DNA of 64,000 nucleotides, from the NCBI RefSeq assembly GCF_001423585.1, contig NZ_LMOP01000011.1:273644-337643 (forward strand), given 5' to 3'. Origin of the DNA: Xanthomonas sp. Leaf148 (GTDB lineage Bacteria > Pseudomonadota > Gammaproteobacteria > Xanthomonadales > Xanthomonadaceae). Below, in pieces: positions 19,455 to 28,390 of the stretch; position 1 is the first letter of the stretch, and each line of letters opens with the position of its first letter. Position numbers and translations under genes: made by a program. Below the pieces are notes generated by a model. That model was not told the origin of the DNA. It ran no database searches and saw only the letters and a list, made by a program, of their open reading frames with translations.

Positions 19455-20780
19455 TTATGGGACGCGTCCCCAGATCCACACATGCCCATCGCGATCCACG
19501 GCGGCGCTGCGATCGCGGCCTGCAGCGATCGCGATGGCGGGGGGAAGTCCTGGAACCTTGAGAGGAATGGCGGAATAAGGTTCTGTACCCGCAGAATCCC
19601 TGCTTGATGCGCAATTTGAGATGGCGCCAGTCAGCGGCGGTAATGAGCCGAGCTGGTGAGCTTCGTCGTTTCCTGTTGCCCACACGCCACCGTCTGCGTC
19701 AAGGAATAAGGCATGACGCACGCCGGCACTGATGGCGACAATGCGTGGGAGACCTTCGATGCGATGCGGTTTGGCCTGGAAGGGGCTGACTCCCCCCGGA
19801 GGTGGCTCGACCCCGGTCACGCCGCATTCGTTGTTACCCCAGGCCCAAACATGTCCCTTGCGGGAAAGCGCGAGTGCAAACCCGTTCAACATGCTGATGG
19901 ATTTGATGGCTGGCAGTCCGGGAATTTTCTCCGGAGTCGGGTGTGGCGCCTCATCGACGTCGAGCGCCCCTTTCCCGTTAGGTCGACACAGGGGCGCTTT
20001 CGATCCAGGGTGATAAATGCCTCCAGCCAAGGTGTTCGTGTTTGACAGGCTTCCCCAACCCCAGACCGTGCCGGCCTTATCCAGCGCCAAGCTGTAACGC
20101 ATGCCGGTAGCCACTGCCTTGATGTTTGCCAGATCCGGAACACGACCATACGGAGAATCCGACCTGCCATCCCACAGGCCGGGCCGGCCCAGTTGACCAC
20201 AATCGTCCCAGCCCTCGCTCCAGACATCGCCCTGACGATCAACGGCAAGCAAATGTTCCCTGCTCTTGGACGCGTCGACAATATTTGAACGGACATTCGA
20301 GGCATCTCGGGTGTGAATATCCGGCCGGCCGCTCAGCTGACTTGCAGCACTCACAGAAGAGACGCTCCAATCGACCAGGCGGCCGTCATCGGTGAGGCCG
20401 ATGCCCCCGATCAGTGACGATGTGATGTGCCCCATTCGGGTCGCGGCAGGGTCTTCGTCACCGGCGCTTCGCCCTGGATAACTGCGTTCGGGCGCGCCAA
20501 TACAGTCGGCTGTGGGAAAGGCGTAGTACGACCATAGTCGGCCCTCTGAATCAATAGAAGTCAGCCTGTCCCGTTGGTAAGCAATCGAGACGACGCGCTC
20601 AAGCCCAGGGATCTGCCAGGCTTCCGGTCGTGTACTTGGACACTCCAAAATGCTCCGCATCGCGGTGCGAGCATCTTCGGCCTTGCGTGCGCGCTGCTTG
20701 TCGACGATGACGCCGAGCACGATGGGAGTCGCGGCGACCAATGCGATGATGATCCAATAAGGTTTGGTGTTCTGCGACAA
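19455..20780 (-). CDS. RCC1-repeat beta-propeller protein, membrane-anchored
   Basis: 441 residues. An uncleaved signal anchor (YWIIIALVAATPIVLGVIVD) lies at residues 8-27. The rest is a series of RCC1-type blades recognisable from repeated G-x-V-W-x-W-G-x-N motifs: HLLAVDRQGDVWSEGWDDCG, SLALDKAGTVWGWG, ALALSRKGHVWAWGNNECG, ALFLDADGGVWATGNDEAHQ and SAAVDRDGHVWIWG. RCC1 propellers serve as protein-binding platforms. The anchor places it on the periplasmic face. Spacing and orientation give no operon partner except the Hint-domain gene 230 bases upstream. Confidence 0.85.
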   Translation of the reverse strand: MSQNTKPYWIIIALVAATPIVLGVIVDKQRARKAEDARTAMRSILECPSTRPEAWQIPGLERVVSIAYQRDRLTSIDSEGRLWSYYAFPTADCIGAPERSYPGRSAGDEDPAATRMGHITSSLIGGIGLTDDGRLVDWSVSSVSAASQLSGRPDIHTRDASNVRSNIVDASKSREHLLAVDRQGDVWSEGWDDCGQLGRPGLWDGRSDSPYGRVPDLANIKAVATGMRYSLALDKAGTVWGWGSLSNTNTLAGGIYHPGSKAPLCRPNGKGALDVDEAPHPTPEKIPGLPAIKSISMLNGFALALSRKGHVWAWGNNECGVTGVEPPPGGVSPFQAKPHRIEGLPRIVAISAGVRHALFLDADGGVWATGNDEAHQLGSLPPLTGAISNCASSRDSAGTEPYSAIPLKVPGLPPAIAIAAGRDRSAAVDRDGHVWIWGRVP

Positions 20781-21010
20781 GAAGGATTGCCCCTTTTCAA
20801 TGGCATGACCAATAAAGGCATGCCTCCATCTTCAGACCAATATACTTATGTTGCTTCAGGACTGTCGTTCCCAGGAACGGCAACTGCAACTCCATCCATG
20901 CTCCTGATAATAACTGTCTGTCTATACGCGCAATAGATGCGAGTCGGACAGTATGGTGTGAGGTAAGCGCCACGATTGCTCCGGGACGAACTACCGTTGT
21001 TCTTGACTCT

Positions 21011-21667
21011 TTAGACGGAGGTGCAGTTGGCGTCGTGTACCCAGGTGCCGGCCTTGTCGACGTAGTAAGTGTGGAACCCTTCAACCTCAATACTGTAGAC
21101 ATCCACACCCAGCAACTTCCCCTCAACGGATTCATCGGTAGGTCGATAAGTCCTTGACTTGACCAAGCCCAACTTGGAACCGTTGAAGTCGAAGTCACTA
21201 CCTAAGTCTGAGGGCTCGTATAAGTCCGAACTAGGGAGAAGTGGGCGCCAGCCCACACCTGGAGTCTCGGTTTGATAAACAGGCGAGGCGCTGTCTACGC
21301 GAAGCTTGCGCCCATCGGTACCTTGTAATTTGTAACCGCGTCGTAGTGCGCCAGCGGCGACCCATCCACGGCCTTTCATCCAGAAAGGGTGATCTTCGGT
21401 CACGAAGGTGGGGATCGTGGCCTCCGGCCTATTGGGGTCTACATAAAAGACCCTAACGATCGCTTTGTTCGTATGCTTGATCGTCCTGACCACGGAACGA
21501 TAAGCCAATTCGCCGCCTTCCTCCGGTTGCGATAGCACCTTGTCGCCGGGCTTGATCGCCTCGATCGCGACCTGGCCCGTTTCCGTCCACACTAACGTGC
21601 CGGCGATGAAACCGTTGGACATCGGAATACTCATGTTGTCGCTCTCGATGATGAAGTGGCCTGACAT
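21011..21667 (-). CDS. Orphan Hint-domain protein lacking the first-position Cys
   Basis: About 218 residues from the ATG at 21667; an ATG at 21634 (MSIPMSNGFIAGTLVWTETG) is an alternative start. The product is almost wholly a Hint (intein/hedgehog) domain: GFIAGTLVWTETGQVAIEAI, PGDKVLSQPEEGGE, VTEDHPFWMKGRGWVAAGAL, and the end VEGFHTYYVDKAGTWVHDAN. In bacterial polymorphic toxins this domain begins CFVAGT and releases a C-terminal toxin. Here Gly replaces the catalytic Cys and the gene ends where the toxin would begin. It is therefore either a decayed toxin module or a non-cleaving relative. Confidence 0.75.
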   Translation of the reverse strand: MSGHFIIESDNMSIPMSNGFIAGTLVWTETGQVAIEAIKPGDKVLSQPEEGGELAYRSVVRTIKHTNKAIVRVFYVDPNRPEATIPTFVTEDHPFWMKGRGWVAAGALRRGYKLQGTDGRKLRVDSASPVYQTETPGVGWRPLLPSSDLYEPSDLGSDFDFNGSKLGLVKSRTYRPTDESVEGKLLGVDVYSIEVEGFHTYYVDKAGTWVHDANCTSV

Positions 21668-21670
21668 CAA

Positions 21671-22063
21671 GCGATGGAAGGCACCTAAGGCTTGATCTTC
21701 GCAGTTTGCGCGAATGGCGCCCTGCTAAACAGGCGAACATTACGCGAAAAGCACGCTAGCGAGTCAGTCGCTGAGTAGGATGCTTGTGGCGGTATAAGCG
21801 ATGCTGTCCGGTGACGTCGTATCGAAAGTGTCAGCCGAATCCGGGACGGCCGTTCCCAACATCTCGATGGAAACTTGGTCAGGTGCCGCGGTGTAGACCG
21901 TTGCGTCCTATTCCCGCAATGACGCGGTGCAGCGCTCTTCCAAGCAACCAGCCCTGCAGAATCGCAATTTGATGATGACGCAGCGCAACAGCGCTTGACA
22001 TGACATTGCGCTAGCACTTGCAGGGGTATACACGTTCGCATCGGACCACGCTGCCAGGAGACC
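21671..22063. other. Intergenic stretch upstream of the aldehyde dehydrogenase gene
   Basis: About 390 bases without a supported gene; one minus-strand frame here has an implausible composition. It holds the promoter region of the dehydrogenase gene, but no confident -35/-10 or -24/-12 element was identified. Confidence 0.4.
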
Positions 22064-23596
<1,533 letters not shown>

Positions 23597-23863
23597 GGCA
23601 ATGGCGTGCCGCCTGTTCGGGCGGCACGCTATCAACAGCGCAGGCACGGCGCGCCCGTGTCGAAGGTGTCAGCGTGCCCCGTAGACGACGGCGTGGCCGT
23701 TGCGCGCTGCGGCTCGTATCACCCCAACGCAGCTCCTGCACGCAGTCCGTTGTCACGTTGCAACTGCTCGTCGCGTGTCCCGATCGATCAATCGCGCATG
23801 CAGCAACGCCTTGCAGGCAGCAGACCCTGCCGCCTGCAGGACGTTGCGATAACCGATGACCGG

Positions 23864-25192
23864 CTACATCGCCATCGCGCGGTTGGTTTCGCGCGCCGGC
23901 TCTTGTTCGATGCCGGTCGGCAGATCCTGCCGCAGTTTCTGCGTGGATTGCTCCAGCGTCTGTTGCACCGCCTGATCGCGATCGATGTAGGCGCGGCGGT
24001 GTGCCGGGTCGTCCAGCCTGCCTTCCACCGCAAACAGACCGTTGCCCGCCTTGTTGGGCGTGACGTGGTCGATGCGGGTCAGCCCGCTGATGCTGGCGTC
24101 GTGGGTGAGAGTGCCGGCGGCCTGCTCCAGCTCCTTGCGGTCCTTGAACCCGCCCGCAGGACCGAGCTTTTCCAGCGCGCCCACTGCCTGTTGGTACATC
24201 GCATGCTGCGGATGCGCCTGATCGGACAACAGCGGTTGGCGCGATGATGCGTCACGTTGCTCGGGAGCGGCGGCATGCTCGGGCTGGCGCGGCTGGGCGC
24301 CGGCCAGCGCCTTGAAGGTGTCCCGGCCGGCGATGCCGTCATCGCTCAGTTGGTGATCGCGCTGGAATGCCTGCACAGCCTGCAGGGTGCGATCGCCAAA
24401 CTTGCCGTCGGTGCCCAATGGCTGGCCCTGGGCATCGGTGTATCCCAGCGCGTTGAGGCGTTGCTGCAGCGCTGTGACGTCCGGTCCGTGTTCGTTCTTG
24501 CGCAGCACGCCATCGGCCATTGGAGCGGCGCTCACCGCCGCGGCCCCGCCCGGCGCAGCGACTGTGCGGCCATTGCCTGAAATGTCCGTCACCTGGGCCG
24601 TACCGGTGAGGTTGGGCTGGGCGTGTTGCGGGCGCTGATCGGTGGTGATCGCGCCGCTGCTGATGTCGCGCACATAGCGCTCGGCCTGTGGAAGGTAGCT
24701 GGTGTTGATGTCCACATGCACGTGCTTGCCGAACGCACTGGGATTGCCGTTGTTGAAGCCGCCCTGGATGCCCACCGATTGCCCGTATTCGATGCGCGCA
24801 CCGGTTTCCAGTTGGGTATTGCGCAGGTCCAGATGCCGGTACTGCGCGATCATTTCGCGGCTCGGGTCGGAGGCCGGCTTGTCGTAGATCTGCACGATCC
24901 CGTCGCTGGCATCCACGCGGCCGATATAGCCGCTGGCAATGGCCGGCACCGGCACCGCACTGGCCCCACCGGCCTGCAGCACGAAATCCTTCGACACGTA
25001 ATGATCGCCATCGCGCGAGACGGTTGCCGCGCCGTTGTAGTTGCCGAGCAGTTCTTCGCGTTCGCCGTTGACGGTGCCGTACACGCGCCCACGCTCGTTA
25101 CCGCGCGTGGGGTGATGGCGCTCGATGTCTTCGTAGTCGTGGATGTGCTGGACGCCGCGTCCGACCGATTCGACGATGGTGTACCTGGGCAT
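23864..25192 (-). CDS. Type IV secretion antibacterial effector (X-Tfe) with M23-like, peptidoglycan-binding and XVIPCD parts
   Basis: 442 residues from the ATG at 25192 (AGGGA nine bases upstream). Residues 70-165 resemble an M23/LytM fold: QYRHLDL at 117-123, GQSVGIQGG at 137-145 and the zinc motif HVH at 157-159. The usual upstream HxxxD ligand pair is not evident. A peptidoglycan-binding domain runs about 228-298 (GPDVTALQQRLNALGYTDAQ, GKFGDRTLQAVQAFQRDHQL). The C-terminal 110 residues match XVIPCD: ISGLTRIDHV, GLFAVEGRLDDPAHRRAYID and a Gln-rich tail, the signal recognised by VirD4 of the Xanthomonas bacteria-killing T4SS. It probably degrades the peptidoglycan of rival bacteria. The lipoprotein gene just upstream is its likely immunity gene. 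Confidence 0.9.
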   Translation of the reverse strand: MPRYTIVESVGRGVQHIHDYEDIERHHPTRGNERGRVYGTVNGEREELLGNYNGAATVSRDGDHYVSKDFVLQAGGASAVPVPAIASGYIGRVDASDGIVQIYDKPASDPSREMIAQYRHLDLRNTQLETGARIEYGQSVGIQGGFNNGNPSAFGKHVHVDINTSYLPQAERYVRDISSGAITTDQRPQHAQPNLTGTAQVTDISGNGRTVAAPGGAAAVSAAPMADGVLRKNEHGPDVTALQQRLNALGYTDAQGQPLGTDGKFGDRTLQAVQAFQRDHQLSDDGIAGRDTFKALAGAQPRQPEHAAAPEQRDASSRQPLLSDQAHPQHAMYQQAVGALEKLGPAGGFKDRKELEQAAGTLTHDASISGLTRIDHVTPNKAGNGLFAVEGRLDDPAHRRAYIDRDQAVQQTLEQSTQKLRQDLPTGIEQEPARETNRAMAM

Positions 25193-25263
25193 GTGCAATT
25201 TCCCTATTGATAGCGAGACAACCAAGAGTGACGGAGTCTGCCCGCAGGCGGGCTAGCCGCCGA

Positions 25264-25824
25264 TCAGCGCAGATGCTGGGTCAACTGCCAGCATTGCTGC
25301 GTGTAGTCGAACACATAGGCCTCCGGTGTCCCGACGGTCTTGATGACTTCTTCGTCGGGGGAGAACTCGGCCCTGATGAACTCTGCGCGCATGCGCTCGC
25401 CGTCGGGCTTGAGCTCCAGCTTCACCCGCGCCAGTTGCTCGGGCTGCTTGTCGGGCTCGTCGTAGGACCAGCGCGAATCGATCAGGACCAGCCGGAACGG
25501 CTCGCCGGGGCGGTCCACAGGCTTGGACGGGTCGCGCAGGTCGCTTTCTTCGACGTGTGGGGCACTGTAGGCCGCGCGTACCGCCGGATCGGCGACGATC
25601 GCTTCCAGAAACGCAGAGAAGCCGTCTTCGGTTTTCTCGCAGGCTCCCTGGGGCAGCGCGGGGCGCTGTGCTGCCGGGGTGGCCGGAGGTGCCGGTTCCG
25701 GGGCGGCGGTTGTCGTGGCCGTGGAGGTCGGCGCAGCGGGATCGGCGGCGGCAGTGGACTCGGGCGCCTGACAGCCTTGCAGTAGCAGGGCAAGCAGGGC
25801 GGCGGTGAGCAGGCGTTGCTTCAT
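25264..25824 (-). CDS. Putative periplasmic immunity lipoprotein (X-Tfi)
   Basis: 186 residues from the ATG at 25824, with GGAAGGA eight bases upstream. The lipobox LLQGC is at residues 14-18, then comes a long Pro/Ala/Thr linker (about residues 25-58) and a globular domain with two cysteines (GACEKTEDGFSAFLEAIVAD ... TQQCWQL). It is transcribed just ahead of the T4SS effector with a 71-base gap. Xanthomonas T4SS effectors that attack the cell wall are paired with such lipoproteins, which protect the producer. The assignment rests on lipobox, position and pairing, not on similarity to a named inhibitor. Confidence 0.8.
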   Translation of the reverse strand: MKQRLLTAALLALLLQGCQAPESTAAADPAAPTSTATTTAAPEPAPPATPAAQRPALPQGACEKTEDGFSAFLEAIVADPAVRAAYSAPHVEESDLRDPSKPVDRPGEPFRLVLIDSRWSYDEPDKQPEQLARVKLELKPDGERMRAEFIRAEFSPDEEVIKTVGTPEAYVFDYTQQCWQLTQHLR

Positions 25825-26105
25825 GGTGTGGTTCCTTCCGTATGAGCGTTAAAGCGCACAGTGACCAGCACCACGTGACGCGCAGGCGTCGGGCGGATGC
25901 GGATGGCGCACAAAGGCGGAGTGTACGAGTGGCATGTGAGGGCGGCGACTATCGGCTGCGTCCGCGCGGCCGGCGCCTCTTGCGAGTGCCGCCATGTCTG
26001 CGCTCCATGCGGCTGTGGGGAGCGGGCTCACGCGCAGGCTGCGTGGTTGTCCGGTGCTCGGATGATGGTTGATCGCGGATACGGCCGAATCTGACTTGCC
26101 TCCTG

Positions 26106-26123
26106 CCGCTTGACCTCAAGCGG
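26106..26123. promoter_or_regulatory. Perfect 18-bp dyad upstream of the DUF779 gene
   Basis: CCGCTTGACCTCAAGCGG is an exact inverted repeat of 8+2+8 and contains TTGACC, usable as a -35 element. It lies 150 bases before the DUF779 start in a 450-base gene-free stretch (25825-26274). The TTGACCTCAAG half resembles MerR/SoxR-type promoters, but the full SoxR dyad is absent, so the regulator is not assigned. Confidence 0.4.
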
Positions 26124-26274
26124 TACAGGCCCCCTGCAGAACACCTGGGTGGCTACGACCGTTCCGACCGACACACGCGACAGCCACATCCACTGTCGTA
26201 TGCATGCGCGCCAGCATGACTGCGAGGGGCGTATCGTGCGCGATATGGCAGCCTGACGCGGCCATTGGAGGCGG

Positions 26275-26673
26275 ATGATGCACGGCACGATCACCCAGAC
26301 GGACCTGCCATTGCAGGTCATGGCCACGCTGCCAGCATTACAGCTGATCGACACGCTGCGTGCGCGGCACGGCGATCTGCTGTTCCATCAATCCGGTGGG
26401 TGTTGCGATGGCTCGTCGCCGATGTGCTTTGCGGTCGGCGACTTCATCGTTGGTGATCACGACGTGCTGCTGGGTGAGATCGGCGGCGCATCGTTCTACA
26501 TCAGCGCGCCGCAATTCGAGTACTGGAAGCACACCCAGCTGATCATCGATGTGGTGCCAGGCCGTGGTGGCATGTTCTCGCTGGAAAATGGCGAAGGCGT
26601 GCGATTTCTGGTGCGCTCGCGGCTCTTCAGCGATGACGAATTCCGCCGTCTGCAAGCGGCGGGGCGGGCCTAG
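26275..26673 (+). CDS. DUF779 protein, companion of aldehyde dehydrogenase
   Basis: 132 residues, or 131 from the second ATG at 26278, which lies six bases after GGAGG. Diagnostic DUF779 stretches are HQSGGCCDGSSPMCF, ISAPQFEYWKHTQLIIDVVP and GRGGMFSLENGEGVRFLVRS. The conserved Cys pair suggests metal or thiol chemistry. In many bacteria this gene directly follows an AldB-type dehydrogenase. Here they share orientation but are separated by about 2.7 kb holding the effector/immunity pair. The biochemical role is unknown. Confidence 0.9.
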   Translation: MMHGTITQTDLPLQVMATLPALQLIDTLRARHGDLLFHQSGGCCDGSSPMCFAVGDFIVGDHDVLLGEIGGASFYISAPQFEYWKHTQLIIDVVPGRGGMFSLENGEGVRFLVRSRLFSDDEFRRLQAAGRA

Positions 26674-26706
26674 CGTCGCCAGGCATGCCCCGCGACCGCG
26701 CCGGTG

Positions 26707-26880
26707 TCAGTGCTCGGCTGCCGGTGTGCTGCCCGGGGTCTTGGCAGGGGTGTCGTCATCGGCCGGGATCAAGCGGCCTGGTGCATCGCCTGCACCGCGA
26801 TCCTCATACTGCTCGGCATCGCGCTTGCCGTGCTGTTCGCCCGGTTGGGTGGGTTGGTCGCGTAAGGGGTCGCGGGACAT
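26707..26880 (-). CDS. Small hydrophilic disordered protein
   Basis: 57 codons from the ATG at 26880 (MSRDPLRDQPTQPGEQHGKR), with AGGAG seven bases upstream. The product is rich in Asp, Pro, Gly and Lys with no hydrophobic core, so it is likely disordered. The open frame continues upstream to 26970, but the strong ribosome site decides for the short form. No family assigned. Confidence 0.6.
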   Translation of the reverse strand: MSRDPLRDQPTQPGEQHGKRDAEQYEDRGAGDAPGRLIPADDDTPAKTPGSTPAAEH

Positions 26881-27032
26881 GGCGCCGCTCCTGGTGTCTG
26901 GATGGGCTGCCAGTTCAGCGCGTGCGCGGTGAAGGGCACGCAAATCGCACGATATAAGCGGATTTCTCACGTCTGGATCACGGCAGCGGCGCTACTGATG
27001 TGGGCCCTCAACGCTGCACCGTGGAGCAGACC

Positions 27033-27431
27033 ATGCGCCCCCAGGACCGCCGTCCCGACCGTCGCCTGTTCAGTGCGCAGGTGGAGCCTGCAGCGGCCAA
27101 GCGGACCCATCGCAAGCGACCGCCAGTCGATGCAGTCGGTGTGGCGCAGGACTTCCAGTGCTACAGCCTGGTCGATTACCAGCGCCGCCGCCGCCGCGGC
27201 GGGCCCACCTGGCGCGATCTGTCGCCGGCCTATGCGTTCGCCCGTCTGACCCACGCTGCAGACTGGCCGCGCGGCAATGATGCGCACTGCGAGCAGGCGC
27301 TGGCGGCGCAGTGGGACAGCATGCGCGGCAATTCGCGCCTGGACTGGCCGCATGCGCGCACCATCGTCGAGGACGCGTGGCTGGCGCTGGATCATATTCC
27401 CGACGCAGCCATCCACGGAGCGGCGCACTGA
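27033..27431 (+). CDS. Hypothetical protein coupled to ku
   Basis: 132 residues from the ATG at 27033, with GGAG seven bases upstream. The N-terminal third is very basic (RRPDRR, KRTHRKRP, YQRRRRRGG), the rest acidic-amphipathic with RGNSRLDWPHARTIVEDAWLAL near the end. Its stop overlaps the ku start as TGATG, which implies translational coupling, and the basic N-terminus would suit nucleic acid binding. No domain was recognised. A role linked to end joining is inferred only from context. Confidence 0.65.
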   Translation: MRPQDRRPDRRLFSAQVEPAAAKRTHRKRPPVDAVGVAQDFQCYSLVDYQRRRRRGGPTWRDLSPAYAFARLTHAADWPRGNDAHCEQALAAQWDSMRGNSRLDWPHARTIVEDAWLALDHIPDAAIHGAAH

Positions 27432-28387
27432 TGGCACGACCGATCTGGACCGGAACCCTCTCGTTCGGCTTGCTCAATGTGCCGGTAGCGTTGATGTCCG
27501 GCGAGCGCAAGGTGGACCTGCACTTCCGCATGCTCGACTCACGCGACAAGAAGCCGATCCGCTTCGAGCGCGTCAACGCCGATACCGGCGATGAAGTGCC
27601 GTGGAAGGAGATCGTCAAGGCATTCGAGTACGACAAGGGCAGCTACGTCATCGTCGAAGAGCAGGACATCCGCTCGGCGTCGCCGGAAAGCCACGAGACG
27701 GTGGAGGTGGAAACCTTTGTCGATGCGGCGGACATCGACCCGCGCTATTTCGAAAAGCCTTACATCCTGGTGCCAGGCAAGAAGGCCGAAAAAGGCTATG
27801 TGCTGCTGCGCGAAACGCTGCGCGACACCGGCAAGGTGGGTATTGCCAAGGTGGTGATCCGCACCCGCGAATACCTGGCCGCGGTGATGCCGCAGGGTGA
27901 TGCGTTGATCCTGTTGCTGCTGCGCTATCAACAGGAAGTGGTGGACCCGCAGGACTTCAAATTACCGGCCGGTGCGGTGGGCGAGTACCGCATCACGCCC
28001 AAGGAACAGGAGATGGCCAGGCAGTTGATCGAGTCGATGTCCGGCAGCTGGCAGCCGGAGGACTATCACGACGAATTCCGCGGCAAGCTCGAGAAGATCC
28101 TGCGCAAGCGCATCCAGGAAAAGGGTGGCACCACGCAGGTGGAGGTGGAGCCCACCAAGCATGAAGACGCCACCACCAACGTGGTGGATTTCATGTCCTT
28201 GCTGCAGAAAAGCCTGCAGGCCAATACGCGCACACCGGCGAAGAAGACCGGCACAGTTGGCTCGAACGCAGCGTCGGCCAAGAAGGCCACAACCAAGAAG
28301 GTCGCCAAAAAAGCCACCAAGAAGACGGCGAGCAAGGCGATCAAGAAAACCGCGGTAAAAGCCGCACCGCGCCGCAAGGCCGGCTAG
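27431..28387 (+). CDS. ku: Ku homologue, non-homologous end joining
   Basis: 318 residues starting MARPIWTGTLSFGLLNVPVA, the standard bacterial Ku start. The core bridge and barrel (to about residue 265) contain VEVETFVDAADIDPRYFEKP, YVLLRETLRDTGKVGIAKVV and AVMPQGDALILLLLRY. From about residue 267 the tail is Lys/Ala-rich (KKATTKKVAKKATKKTASKA), the extended C-terminus known to thread along DNA and aid LigD recruitment. It dimerises on double-strand ends. Three bases separate its stop from the ligD start. Confidence 0.95.
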   Translation: MARPIWTGTLSFGLLNVPVALMSGERKVDLHFRMLDSRDKKPIRFERVNADTGDEVPWKEIVKAFEYDKGSYVIVEEQDIRSASPESHETVEVETFVDAADIDPRYFEKPYILVPGKKAEKGYVLLRETLRDTGKVGIAKVVIRTREYLAAVMPQGDALILLLLRYQQEVVDPQDFKLPAGAVGEYRITPKEQEMARQLIESMSGSWQPEDYHDEFRGKLEKILRKRIQEKGGTTQVEVEPTKHEDATTNVVDFMSLLQKSLQANTRTPAKKTGTVGSNAASAKKATTKKVAKKATKKTASKAIKKTAVKAAPRRKAG

Positions 28388-28390
28388 CCG

